In this document: positions 29,849 through 38,257 of the stretch, piece after piece | Layout: each line of letters opens with the position of its first letter | How positions within the stretch are numbered: position 1 is the first letter of the stretch | Origin: Olsenella profusa F0195 | Lineage (GTDB): Bacteria; Actinomycetota; Coriobacteriia; Coriobacteriales; Atopobiaceae | Assembly (NCBI RefSeq): GCF_000468755.1 | Contig: NZ_AWEZ01000060.1 | Coordinates: 1 to 64,000, forward strand | DNA: 64,000 nt | Direction: 5' to 3' | Notes under the pieces: model-generated | Seen by the model: only the letters and a program-made list of their open reading frames with translations | Database searches by the model: none | Told to the model about the DNA's origin: nothing | Made by a program: the position numbers and the translations under genes

Positions 29849-29890
29849 TTGAGCCGGTGGCAAAAGGTTTTATAATCGCGATAGGTATTT
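29849..29890 (+). promoter_or_regulatory. grdA promoter with TAATCGCGAT element
   Basis: TTGAGC (29849-29854), 16-bp spacer, and a perfect TATAAT (29871-29876) running directly into CGCGATAGG. The ATAATCGCGAT string (29872-29882) matches the centre of the palindromes at 31-46 and 10194-10225, though the right half is broken after CGAT. The leader to grdA would be about 220 nt. Confidence 0.55.
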
Positions 29891-30106
29891 TTTGGGATAG
29901 AATGTGCGCAAAGCAGAGGAGGGGGAGTTTTCGCAGGTTTTTTGGTGCATGGGGCGCATGAGACAACGGGACGGACACATGTGCCAGAGGACTGCGATTT
30001 GTGTCCAAGATGGGCAGGTTCTCCGCTCAGTTTGGGCTCTAGCCGGTCTGCCTGGGCTGGCTTAGGCATAGTTAACAGCAGGCTTAGTCTATGAGAGGAG
30101 GAAAAG

Positions 30107-30586
30107 ATGGGCAAACTCGATGGTAAGAAGGTCGTTGTCATTGGCGATCGCGATGGCGTTCCCGGCGAGGCAATTTCTGCCTGCGCCGAGACCGCTGGTG
30201 GCGAGATTGTGTTTTCCTCGACGGAGTGCTTCGTTTGAACTTCCGCTGGCGCAATGGATCTTGAGAACCAGAAGAGGGTCAAGGAGTTCGCAGAGAAGTA
30301 CGGTCCCGAGAACGTTGTCGTTCTCGTTGGTGCCGCAGATGGCGAAGCTGCCGGACTCGCCGCAGAGACGGTTGAGAATGGCGACCCCACGTTCGCAGGT
30401 CCATTGACGGGAGTCCAGTTGGGACTCGCTTGCTACCACGTGGTTGAGCCGAACGTCAAGGCATGGTTTGACGCCGATGTCTACGACGAACAGGTCTCCA
30501 TGATGGAGATGGTCCTCGATGTTGACGATATCGTCAGCGAGATGACCGACATTCGCTCTGAGTTCTGCAAGTATCCTCTGGATTAA
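30107..30586 (+). CDS. grdA: Glycine/sarcosine/betaine reductase selenoprotein A, UGA read as Sec44
   Basis: Translating through the TGA at 30236-30238 gives 159 residues with the motif CFVU (Cys41, Sec44), exactly the known GrdA redox motif and position. The N-terminus [20 protein letters not shown] and the following [22 protein letters not shown] are typical. GrdA is the shared small carrier: its selenol takes the carboxymethyl group from protein B and presents it to protein C. The ATG at 30107 follows GAGAGGAGGAAAAG. It has its own promoter region and a hairpin behind it, so it can be made in excess over grdCD. ORF callers see only the part after the UGA. Confidence 0.95.
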
Positions 30587-30620
30587 GCAGGGATGGGCGT
30601 GTGCTTGTCATCCGAGGTCT

Positions 30621-30653
30621 GAGGGGGGTGGCGGTGCGTGCCGCCGCCCCCTC
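30621..30653 (+). terminator. Strong hairpin between grdA and grdC
   Basis: GAGGGGG (30621-30627) plus GGCGG pairs with CCGCC plus CCCCCTC (30647-30653), about 35 bp after the grdA stop, with GTATTAG behind it. Probably a partial terminator. Confidence 0.6.
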
Positions 30654-30801
30654 GTATTAGGTGTTTCAGGCTCCCCAGGGCTCGCACGACGCGGGGGCCT
30701 TTACACGTTTGGCACGACGGTTCTGTTCGCATTGGAAGTCAAGTCCTGAGTCTCGCGTGCGGGCATGGGGCCCACAGCGGGAGAGGGGAGCGGAGGAGTA
30801 G

Positions 30802-32349
30802 ATGAAGAGCGTCATCAAGGGAGTGAGCTATATCCTGGCTCACACGCCGGGCATGGTTGTCCACAACGGCACCACGCAGACGACCGAGCGTGTGGTCAAC
30901 CCGGAGGGTGAGTATCTCAAGGAGCTACCCAGCCACCTGCGATCCTTCGAGGACAATCTGAGTTACTGGCCCAATCAGGTCTACATCGGCAACAAGAACC
31001 CCAAGGAGCTCGAAGGCGTCGAGTTCCCCTACTATGACAAGCGCTGCGACGTCACGGACCGCTACGGCAAGTACGGCCAGATGATGCCCGAAGCCGAGTT
31101 CTACCTCCTCATGCAGGCCGTGGACGTGTTCGACCTCGTCGAGCTCGACCGCGACTTCGTTGCCGCCCACAAGGACGAGCTCGCTGCCAACCAGGTCATC
31201 GACGAGGGCGTCATGAAGCGCGTCAAGGAGGGCGTCGAGCTCACCAAGGTCCAGGAGGTCGTGGACAACGGCGAGGGCGAGGGCCTCTACATCGACGACA
31301 CGCTCGTCGGCGTCGTGAAGCGCGCCCACGACATCGACAACAACCTCTCCGCCGAGTACATGCTCGAGAACCTCGCCGCCAAGGCCAGCGACGTCCTCGC
31401 CATGCTCACCGCCGTCAAGAACGCCGGCATCTCCAAGGATGACGTCGAGTACGTCGTCGACTGCTGCGAGGAGGCCTGCGGCGACGAGAACCAGCGCGGC
31501 GGTGGCAACTTCGCCAAGGCCGCGGCCGAGATCTGCGAGTTCAACAATGCCACCGGCTCCGACGCCCGTGGCTTCTGCGCTGGTCCCACCCACGCCATGA
31601 TCGAGGCTGCCGCCCTCGTTGCCTCCGGTGCCTACAAGACCGTCATGGTCTCCGCCGGTGGCTGCACCGCCAAGCTCGGCATGAACGGCAAGGCACACGT
31701 CGAGAAGGGCCTGCCCATCCTCGAGGACATGCTCGGTGGCTTTGCGGTCGTCCTCACCCAGGACGATGGCGTGAGCCCCTACATCGACCTCGAGCACCTC
31801 GGCCGCCACACCGTGGGCACCGGCTCCGCCCCCCAGAGCGTCATGCAGTCCCTGGTCTACGACCCCCTGGATGCTGCCGGCCTCTCCGTCACGGACGTGG
31901 ACAAGTACGCGCCCGAGATGCAGAACCCCGACATCACCAAGGCTGGTGGCGCGGGTGACGTGCCCCTGGCCAACTACAAGATGATCGCGGCCCTGGGCGT
32001 CAAGAAGCAGCAGCTCGAGCGCAAGGACATCCCCAACTTTGCCACCGATCACGGCTTCATCGGCTGGGCCCCCACGCAGGGTCACATCCCCTCCGGCGTG
32101 CCCGCCATCGGCGTCGCCCGCGACGAGATCATGGCCGGCAACTGGAAGCGCCTCATGCTCATCGGCAAGGGCTCGCTGTTCCTCGGTCGTCTGACCAACC
32201 TCTTCGATGGCGTCTCCTACATGATCTGTGCCAACGACGGCCAGGCCGAGGAGAGCGGTGCCGTCTCCGAGGACGAGGTCAAGCAGCTCGTCGCGAAGGC
32301 CATGAAGGACTTCGCCGCCCAGCTCATGGCCGCCTCCGATGCTGAGTAG
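30802..32349 (+). CDS. grdC: Glycine reductase complex protein C, beta subunit GrdC
   Basis: The 515-residue protein is homologous to thiolase/FabH-like GrdC: start MKSVIKGVSYILAHTPGMVVHNGTTQ, then CCEEACGDENQRGGGNFAKAAAEICEF and ARGFCAGPTHAMIEAAALVASG. With GrdD it forms protein C, which takes the Se-carboxymethyl group, forms an acetyl thioester and releases acetyl phosphate. The ATG follows GGAGGAGTAG. The grdD start is 8 bp after its stop. Confidence 0.95.
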   Translation: MKSVIKGVSYILAHTPGMVVHNGTTQTTERVVNPEGEYLKELPSHLRSFEDNLSYWPNQVYIGNKNPKELEGVEFPYYDKRCDVTDRYGKYGQMMPEAEFYLLMQAVDVFDLVELDRDFVAAHKDELAANQVIDEGVMKRVKEGVELTKVQEVVDNGEGEGLYIDDTLVGVVKRAHDIDNNLSAEYMLENLAAKASDVLAMLTAVKNAGISKDDVEYVVDCCEEACGDENQRGGGNFAKAAAEICEFNNATGSDARGFCAGPTHAMIEAAALVASGAYKTVMVSAGGCTAKLGMNGKAHVEKGLPILEDMLGGFAVVLTQDDGVSPYIDLEHLGRHTVGTGSAPQSVMQSLVYDPLDAAGLSVTDVDKYAPEMQNPDITKAGGAGDVPLANYKMIAALGVKKQQLERKDIPNFATDHGFIGWAPTQGHIPSGVPAIGVARDEIMAGNWKRLMLIGKGSLFLGRLTNLFDGVSYMICANDGQAEESGAVSEDEVKQLVAKAMKDFAAQLMAASDAE

Positions 32350-32357
32350 GTGATCAG

Positions 32358-33509
32358 ATGAGCAAGCTTGAGAAGCAGGTCGCCGAGGCCTTCCTCGAGA
32401 TGGCCAATGGCCTCGAGAGCGGCCAGTTCGGCAAGAGGCCAAAGATCGCCCTGACCGGCATGGGCAGCGAGCACGGCGAAGAGAACGCCATGGCCGCCGC
32501 CGTCGAGGCCGCGGGCAAGGGCGTGGACGTGTACTACATCGGGAGCCTCGAGCACGAGGGCGTCACCACCGTGCACGTGGCCAACGACGACGAGGGCCAC
32601 GAGAAGATGGACGAGCTGCTCGCCTCTGGCGAGGTGGATGGTGGCGTCACCATGCACTACCCGTTCCCCATCGGCGTGTCCACCGTCGGCCGTGTCGTGA
32701 CCCCGGGCTTCGGCAAGGAGATGTTCGTGGCCAACACCACAGGCACCTCGAGCGCCGACCGCATCGAGGGCATGATCCTCAACGCCATCGCCGGCATCGC
32801 GACCGCCAAGGCGACCGGCATCGAGGATCCCACCGTGGGCATCCTCAACGTGGACGGTGCCCGCCAGACCGAGATGGCGCTCAAGGAGCTCCGGGACGGG
32901 GGCTATGGCATCACCTTCGCCGAGTCCTCCCGCGCCGACGGCGGTGCCGTGATGCGCGGCAACGACGTCCTGCGTGGTACCCCCGACATCATGGTGACGG
33001 ACTCTCTCACGGGCAACGTCCTCAACAAGATGATCTCCGCCTTCACGACAGGTGGCTCGTTCGAGTCCACGGGCTATGGCTATGGCCCGGGCATCGGCCG
33101 CGGCTACGACAAGCTCGTGATGATCGTCTCGCGTGCATCCGGTGCCCCCGTTCTCGCCAACGCCCTGGTCTTCGCCGCGCAGCTCGTGCGCAACAAGGTC
33201 TTCAGCGTGGTGGCAAAGGAGTTCGAGGCGGCTGACAAGGCGGGCCTCAACGACATCCTTGCCAAGCGCCGCGAGGCCGCCAAGCCCAAGGCCGAGGAAG
33301 AGGAGGTCAAGGCCCCCGAGAAGGAGCCCTGCGGCGCCTCCATCCTGGGCGTCGAGGTCATGGATCTCGAGGATGCCGTCAAGGTCCTCTGGAAGAACGG
33401 CATCTATGCCGAGAGCGGCATGGGCTGCACCGGTCCGGTGGTCATGATGGCCGAGGCCAACCACGACAAGGCCTATGACCTGCTGAAGCAGGCGGGCTAC
33501 GTGGGCTAG
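32358..33509 (+). CDS. grdD: Glycine reductase complex protein C, alpha subunit GrdD
   Basis: A 383-residue PlsX-like subunit that performs the phosphorolysis giving acetyl phosphate. Seen: KIALTGMGSEHGEENAMAAA at the start and the C-terminal GMGCTGPVVMMAEANH, whose Cys357 corresponds to the cysteine near residue 359 that is acetylated in the studied enzyme. Acetyl phosphate then yields ATP through acetate kinase, not in this window. Tightly coupled to grdC; a terminator follows. Confidence 0.95.
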   Translation: MSKLEKQVAEAFLEMANGLESGQFGKRPKIALTGMGSEHGEENAMAAAVEAAGKGVDVYYIGSLEHEGVTTVHVANDDEGHEKMDELLASGEVDGGVTMHYPFPIGVSTVGRVVTPGFGKEMFVANTTGTSSADRIEGMILNAIAGIATAKATGIEDPTVGILNVDGARQTEMALKELRDGGYGITFAESSRADGGAVMRGNDVLRGTPDIMVTDSLTGNVLNKMISAFTTGGSFESTGYGYGPGIGRGYDKLVMIVSRASGAPVLANALVFAAQLVRNKVFSVVAKEFEAADKAGLNDILAKRREAAKPKAEEEEVKAPEKEPCGASILGVEVMDLEDAVKVLWKNGIYAESGMGCTGPVVMMAEANHDKAYDLLKQAGYVG

Positions 33510-33532
33510 GCTCACCGTATCGCAGTTCGCTT

Positions 33533-33566
33533 GGAGCCCCCGTCATCACTCGATGGCGGGGGCTCC
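33533..33566. terminator. Terminator hairpin after grdCD
   Basis: GGAGCCCCCG (33533-33542) pairs with CGGGGGCTCC (33557-33566), with CATC/GATG inside. No T-tract. It lies between grdD (+) and the minus-strand selenium uptake operon and may serve both. Confidence 0.65.
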
Positions 33567-33649
33567 CTCTGTCCGTTGGTGACCAGAGGCGCCGCTTTCG
33601 GATGCCTCCAGGAGCGGCGCTCGTGGGTCCTTGCGGGGGCTGGGCCTTG

Positions 33650-33892
33650 CTAGTCCTCGCGGGCGAAGACCTTGCGGTAGCCCTCCTCTTCCTCCTCGAA
33701 GATGCCCTCCACCTCCTCGGGCATGGTGGGCACGGGACAGGGCCTCTCCCCCTCATAGCGCACGCAGGTGCCACAGCTGCTGCTGAGCGCCCGAGGGACG
33801 GGGCCCATCCTCGCCGACCACCCAGCCTTCTGGCACAGGCCATGAAAGCGGATTGCCCCGAAGTGGGAGTAGAAGAGGGCGACGTAGCGCAT
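33650..33892 (-). CDS. DUF3343 family putative Se/S carrier protein
   Basis: An 80-residue protein starting MRYVALFYSHFGAIRFHGLCQKAG, with PVPRALSSSCGTCVRYEGE. DUF3343 proteins are small, carry conserved cysteines and occur with selenium genes; they are thought to carry sulfur or selenium. It starts 5 bp after the tusA-like stop and is the third gene of yedE-tusA-DUF3343. A second DUF3343 gene is at 47541. Confidence 0.8.
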   Translation of the reverse strand: MRYVALFYSHFGAIRFHGLCQKAGWSARMGPVPRALSSSCGTCVRYEGERPCPVPTMPEEVEGIFEEEEEGYRKVFARED

Positions 33893-33897
33893 GGGCG

Positions 33898-34104
33898 CTA
33901 CTTGGTGAGGGTGAGGGTGGTCGAGCCGTCCTCCTCGGTGGCCTCGACCGCATAGCCCTGGCTCGTGGCGAAGCGTGTCACGTTCTCCTTGGCCGCCACG
34001 GCATCGACCAGGACGGTGAGCTGGGCGGGGGAGGACTTGAGGGCGTTCCTCGTGAGGACGACGGGCTCGGGGCAGGACAGGCCGCGTGCATCGATGACAT
34101 CCAT
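33898..34104 (-). CDS. TusA/SirA-like sulfur- or selenium-carrier protein
   Basis: A 68-residue protein of TusA fold starting MDVIDARGLSCPEPVVLTR; the CPEP motif has the persulfide-forming cysteine (Cys11). The ribosome site AAGGAG lies over the end of yedE, and the yedE stop is 4 bp upstream of the ATG. Standing between a YedE transporter and a DUF3343 gene, it probably passes selenium toward SelD. The ORF is easy to miss because the frame is open far upstream. Confidence 0.85.
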   Translation of the reverse strand: MDVIDARGLSCPEPVVLTRNALKSSPAQLTVLVDAVAAKENVTRFATSQGYAVEATEEDGSTTLTLTK

Positions 34105-34108
34105 GGGG

Positions 34109-35200
34109 CTACTCCTTGGCTTTGCCGTAGGTGTTCGCCACGCTGATGAGCGCGACGACGACGATTCCGATGATGACCGCCACCATGCCGTTGGGGGTGG
34201 GACCCTTGCCGCTGGCGGCGAGGCCAAAGTTGTGCGCGAAGGCGGCGCCCACGAAGAGGCCGAGGATCGCCGTGGCGCTGTCGGTGTTGCCCTCGCCGGA
34301 GAGGACGAGCTGGCGCAGGGGGCAGCCGCCGAGCAGGACGCAGGCGAAGCCGGCGAGGAACATGCCGAGGGCGTTCCAGAGACCGTCGGTGTGGGCGACG
34401 GGCTGGTCGGCAAAGCCGGGGTTGAAGAGGGGCGTTCCCGTCGCAGCGCCGATGATGAGGTTGCACACGAGGGCGCTCACGAGGATGGCCACGAAGCCGA
34501 GGATGAGCTTGGTCTCGCGGAAGAGGACGAGGTCCCTGATGCCGCCCACCATGCACAGGCGCGTACGCTGCGCGAGCGCGCCCACGACGAGGCCGGCGAC
34601 GAGGCTGATGGCGATGGCGGCGTGGAGGGCACCCGGGCCCTCACCGGTCGCGGTGAAGTGGATGAAGTCGGGGGCAACCACGAGCAGGACGAGGAGGGCG
34701 ATGACGGCGATCGGCAGAAGACCGCCCTCCAGCTGGGGCATCCTGTGGCTGCGTCCGAGCGAGTACCCCTTGTTGAGGAAGAACACGCCACAGAGGATGC
34801 CGCAGACGAAGCCGACGAGGCCGAGGATGGCGTTGAGGTCGCCACCTGCGAGGCGCAGGATCATGCGGAAGGGGCAGCCAAGGAACATCAGGCAGCCCAC
34901 CATGGCGAAGAAGCCAAGCGCGAACCTCGTGATGGGCGCGGAGCCGCCGCGCGGGGCGAACTCCCTGTGCGCGCAGGCCATGGCCAGGCTGCCCAGGATG
35001 AGGCCGATGATCTCGGGCCGGATGTACTGCACGGCGGCAGCCTGGTGCAGGCCCACCGCACCTGCCGTGTCGCGCAGGAAGCAGGCGATGCAGAAGCCCA
35101 TGTTGCGGGGGTTCCCGAACAGGACGAGCAGCGCCGCGATGATGCCAATCACGATGCCCGCGCCGACGATCGCATACCTCTCCCTCTTTGCCGTTTCCAC
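34109..35200 (-). CDS. yedE: YedE-family putative selenium transporter
   Basis: A 363-residue membrane protein with about ten helices in two YeeE/YedE repeats. Conserved cysteine/glycine motifs: RNMGFCIACFLRDTAGAVGLH, LMFLGCPFRMILRLAGGDLNA, RTRLCMVGGIRDLVLFRE and LLGGCPLRQLVLSGEGNTDS. This selenium-linked subtype goes with TusA/YedF proteins. Na+ or H+ coupling is not evident. Divergent from the desulfurase-selD unit, sharing a short AT-rich region. Confidence 0.9.
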   Translation of the reverse strand: METAKRERYAIVGAGIVIGIIAALLVLFGNPRNMGFCIACFLRDTAGAVGLHQAAAVQYIRPEIIGLILGSLAMACAHREFAPRGGSAPITRFALGFFAMVGCLMFLGCPFRMILRLAGGDLNAILGLVGFVCGILCGVFFLNKGYSLGRSHRMPQLEGGLLPIAVIALLVLLVVAPDFIHFTATGEGPGALHAAIAISLVAGLVVGALAQRTRLCMVGGIRDLVLFRETKLILGFVAILVSALVCNLIIGAATGTPLFNPGFADQPVAHTDGLWNALGMFLAGFACVLLGGCPLRQLVLSGEGNTDSATAILGLFVGAAFAHNFGLAASGKGPTPNGMVAVIIGIVVVALISVANTYGKAKE

Positions 35201-35319
35201 CGTTCCCTCCTTCGATCGAAGAATTTCAACATTGTATCAATTCTATACCTTTATTATGGATATGATTACTTTTCGTGTCCGCAGGCGGTGAGTGGGGGAG
35301 AAGCGGGGGTGGAGTGCCC
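35201..35319. promoter_or_regulatory. Divergent promoter region between yedE and the desulfurase-like gene
   Basis: 119-bp AT-rich gap. It contains the palindrome TTCGATCGAA (35211-35220) beside the yedE start and TATACC/TATTATGGA stretches suitable as -10 elements on the plus strand. Specific sites are not resolved. Confidence 0.4.
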
Positions 35320-36486
35320 ATGAGCATCTATCTTGACAATGCTAGCACAACATTTCCCAAGCCCGAGGTGGTGCCCCAGGCGGTCGTGGACTACATGACG
35401 CGGATGGGCGCCAACGTGGGACGCGGGTCATATGGGGAGGCCTATAGGGTCGAGTCGATGGTCTACGAGACGCGCGAGCTCATCGCAGGGCTCTTTGACG
35501 CGTCCGACTGTCGCAACGTGGCCTTCACGCGCAACGTGACGGAGGGCCTCAACGCCCTCATCAAGGGCTATCTCCACGCGGGGGATCACGTGATCGTCTC
35601 CTCCATGGAGCACAACGCCGTCATGAGGCCCCTCGTCCAGGTGGGGCGCTGGGGCGTCTCGTTCACACGGGCGCCCTGTGACGGGACGGGTGCCCTCATC
35701 CTGGATGAGCTGGAGGGCTGCCTGCGTCCCAACACCGTGGCCGTCATCATGCTGCACGCGAGCAACGTGACGGGCACGGTCATGCCCGCCGCCGAGGTGG
35801 GCGCCTTCTGCCATGCCCATGGGCTGCGCTTCTTCCTGGATACGGCACAGTCGGCGGGGGTCATTCCCGTGGACATGGGCTCCATGGGCGTCGATGCCGT
35901 TGCCTTCACGGGCCACAAGGCGCTGCTGGGTCCCCAGGGGATAGGCGGCCTCGTGCTCGCCGAGGACCTGGTGGGCCAGCTCGAGCCGCTCGTGACGGGT
36001 GGCACGGGGAGCATGAGCCACAGGGAGGAGACACCCAGCTTCATGCCCGATCGCATGGAGGCCGGCACACCCAACCTCCCGGGCATCGCCGGCCTGCACG
36101 CCTCGCTGGGCTGGCTGCGCACGCGGGGCATCGACTCCGTGCGCGGGCACGAGCTTGCGCTGGTGGGACGCTTCCTCGAGGGCGTCCGGGCACTTGAGGC
36201 GAAGGGCCTCGTGCGTCTTGTGGGCAGGCACGACTGCGAGGGCAGGGTGGGCGTCGTCTCCGTGGCGACGCCCCAGGCGGACGCGGCCGAGGTGGCGGGT
36301 CTCATGGAGGAGCGCTTTGGCATCCTCACGCGGGTGGGTCTCCACTGCGCCCCTTCGGCGCACAGGACCTGTGGCACCTACCCCGCGGGGACCATCCGCT
36401 TCTCCTTCGGCTTCGCCAACGACGAGGACGACGTGGATGCCGCCCTCGCTGCGCTCGAGGCGTGCTGTCGGGATCAGGGCAGGTAG
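35320..36486 (+). CDS. Cysteine desulfurase-like class V aminotransferase
   Basis: A PLP enzyme of 388 residues. MSIYLDNASTTFPKPEVV at the start, ASNVTGTVMP, DTAQSAGVIPVDM, the lysine motif FTGHKALLGPQGIGG, and the C-terminal catalytic-cysteine region VGLHCAPSAHRTCGT. This is the subfamily found beside selD in selenium-using anaerobes; it is likely to release selenium or sulfur from cysteine/selenocysteine. I chose the ATG at 35320 (GGAGTGCCC before it) over an upstream start that adds a glycine-rich tail. A paralogue stands at 47884. Confidence 0.87.
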   Translation: MSIYLDNASTTFPKPEVVPQAVVDYMTRMGANVGRGSYGEAYRVESMVYETRELIAGLFDASDCRNVAFTRNVTEGLNALIKGYLHAGDHVIVSSMEHNAVMRPLVQVGRWGVSFTRAPCDGTGALILDELEGCLRPNTVAVIMLHASNVTGTVMPAAEVGAFCHAHGLRFFLDTAQSAGVIPVDMGSMGVDAVAFTGHKALLGPQGIGGLVLAEDLVGQLEPLVTGGTGSMSHREETPSFMPDRMEAGTPNLPGIAGLHASLGWLRTRGIDSVRGHELALVGRFLEGVRALEAKGLVRLVGRHDCEGRVGVVSVATPQADAAEVAGLMEERFGILTRVGLHCAPSAHRTCGTYPAGTIRFSFGFANDEDDVDAALAALEACCRDQGR

Positions 36487-36552
36487 ACGGTGGCCCCTCG
36501 TGGGGGAGCTGTGTGGGATTGGGGGTAGGGGTAGGGTTCAGAATGTATCGGG

Positions 36553-36582
36553 TATTATAAATGTGATTAGTAGTATTTATAG
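36553..36582 (+). promoter_or_regulatory. AT-rich promoter region of selD
   Basis: TATTATAAAT (36553-36562) and TAGTATTTAT (36571-36580) are two -10-like blocks within 50 bp of the selD start; no convincing -35 is seen. Promoter function is inferred from the sharp change in base composition. Confidence 0.35.
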
Positions 36583-36600
36583 AGGGAGGTGGGGACAGGT

Positions 36601-37653
36601 ATGTCCACAAAGGAAGTCAGGCTCACCGAGCTGACCAAGGCGGCCGGTTGAGCCGCCAAGCTGGCACCTGGTGCCCTTGCGCAAGTTTTGCGCAACCTGC
36701 CCAACCTGCGTGATGACCGCATGCTCATCGGCTACGACACGGCGGATGACGCCTGTGTGTATCAGGTGAGCGATGACCTCGTCCTCATCAACACCGTCGA
36801 CTTCTTCCCGCCCATGGTGGATGACCCGTTCACCTTCGGCCAGATCGCGGCGGCCAACGCCCTCTCCGACGTGTGGGCCATGGGCGGCACGCCCACCATG
36901 GCCATGAACCTCCTCTGCTTCCCCAACTGCCTTGACGTGGAGGTGGCGGGCGAGATCCTCGCTGGCGGCTCCGACAAGGCCATGGAGGCGGGCTGCACCA
37001 TCGCCGGAGGGCACACCATATCGGATGACGAGCCCAAGTATGGCATGTGCGTCACGGGCTTCGCCAAGCCCGAGGAGATCCTCGCCAACGCCGGCGCCCA
37101 TGAGGGTGACCTCCTCGTGCTCACCAAGGAGATCGGTACGGGCGTCCTCACGACGGCCATCAAGGGCGGCGAGATCACCGACGAGCGCCTGGAGCGCCAC
37201 GTGGTCGACAACATGCGCACACTCAACAAGTACGGTGCGGAGGCGGCTCGTGGGCTCAAGCTCCACGCCTGCACGGACATCACGGGCTTTGGCCTGGCCG
37301 GTCACCTCTGTGAGATGGCCGAGGGAGCGGGGCTCACGGCCACGCTCCATGCGAACAGGGTGCCCCTGCTGCCGCGTGCCCTCGACATGTCGCGTATGGG
37401 CATGCACCCCCAGGGCACCTATAACAACCGTGGCTACTTCATGGACCGCGTGACGTTCGACGAGGGTGTCGACCAGGCGCGTGCGGACCTCATGTACGAC
37501 CCGCAGACCTCGGGTGGCCTGCTCTTCGCCCTTCCCGAGATCGATGCCAACCTGCTGGTGGACCGCCTGGGCCTGCAAGGCATCCGCGGCGCCATCGTGG
37601 GCGAGTTCGCGCCGCGCGAGGAGGGCGCTCCCTTCGTGCGTGTGGTGCGGTAG
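36601..37653 (+). CDS. selD: Selenide, water dikinase (selenophosphate synthetase), itself a selenoprotein (Sec17)
   Basis: Reading through the TGA at 36649-36651 gives 350 residues starting MSTKEVRLTELTKAAG, then Sec17 and AAKLAPG. Sec at this place of the catalytic Cys/Sec-x-x-Lys motif is known in many bacterial SelD. Later text is typical: RMLIGYDTADDACVYQ, VDFFPPMVDDPFTFGQIAAANALSDVWAMGG and GGHTISDDEPKYG. It makes selenophosphate from selenide and ATP for SelA. The ATG follows GAGGGAGGTGGGGACAGGT. Without the Sec reading the gene would lose its catalytic N-terminus. Confidence 0.94.
36663..36675 (+). promoter_or_regulatory. Probable SECIS hairpin of selD
   Basis: GGCA (36663-36666), loop CCTGG or tighter, TGCC (36672-36675), 11 nt after the UGA, the spacing expected for a bacterial SECIS. 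Sequence differs from the grdB/grdH element. Confidence 0.5.
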
Positions 37654-37701
37654 CGCGTAGCATGTCTTGAGCAGGTGGAAAGGCCTGCTTGCGTTGCATG
37701 G

Positions 37702-37734
37702 GGGTCCCCGGGCGCTGACAACGCCCGGGGACCC
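37702..37734 (+). terminator. Terminator hairpin after selD
   Basis: Perfect 13-bp stem GGGTCCCCGGGCG (37702-37714) / CGCCCGGGGACCC (37722-37734) with loop CTGACAA. No T-tract. It separates selD from the HAD-glycosyltransferase-ABC cassette. Confidence 0.75.
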
Positions 37735-37779
37735 GTGACGCTTCCTATTTCGGGGGGACGTGGCTAGGAAGGTGAGGGA

Positions 37780-38250
37780 GTGATCACGATAGAGGTCCCC
37801 GCACGAGGGACGCTGAGGATTTCCAAGCTGGTCCTCGATTACAACGGCACGATTGCCATGGATGGTGCCCTTGCGCGTGGCGTGAGCGAGAGGATCCATC
37901 GCCTGTCTCGTGCCATTGGGGACATCGTCGTCGTGACCGCTGACACCTATGGTACGGTTGCGCGCGTATGTGCGGAGCTCCCGGTACGCGTCGTCACCTT
38001 CCCATCTGGGGAGGCTGCGGGCGAGAAGGCTCGCATCGTGCAATCCCTGGGCGGCGAAGTCTGCTGCATGGGCAATGGCTATAATGACAGGCTCATGTTC
38101 GACGCGGCGGCGCTCTCGATTGCCGTCATGGATGCGGAGGGGACGTCTGCGGCGCTTCTGCCCCATGCCGACATCCTGGCGCGCAGCGCAGCGGAAGCGC
38201 TCGATCTTCTGCTCAACGTCGACAGGATGCGGGCGACGCTCAGGGGGTAG
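37780..38250 (+). CDS. HAD-superfamily protein, soluble P-type-ATPase-like (COG4087 type)
   Basis: The 156-residue protein has HAD motif I VLDYNGTIAMDG (Asp20 nucleophile; the usual second Asp is Asn22), motif II VVVTADT, a lysine in GEKARIV and motif IV GNGYNDRLMF. This is the COG4087 layout, resembling the phosphorylation domain of P-type ATPases without membrane part. Phosphatase activity is possible. It starts with GTG after GGAAGGTGAGGGA and heads a unit with a glycosyltransferase and ABC importer. Role unknown. Confidence 0.78.
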   Translation: MITIEVPARGTLRISKLVLDYNGTIAMDGALARGVSERIHRLSRAIGDIVVVTADTYGTVARVCAELPVRVVTFPSGEAAGEKARIVQSLGGEVCCMGNGYNDRLMFDAAALSIAVMDAEGTSAALLPHADILARSAAEALDLLLNVDRMRATLRG

Positions 38251-38257
38251 GAGGCCC

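Noticed and set aside
29890..30106. Glycine riboswitch upstream of grdA
   Set aside because: A glycine sensor would make sense here, but I do not see the conserved aptamer core; the leader shows no tandem aptamer pattern.
28525..30390. 621-codon minus-strand frame opposite the AGCS symporter and grdA
   Set aside because: Antisense shadow; crosses the grdA promoter and UGA region and shows no recognisable motif.
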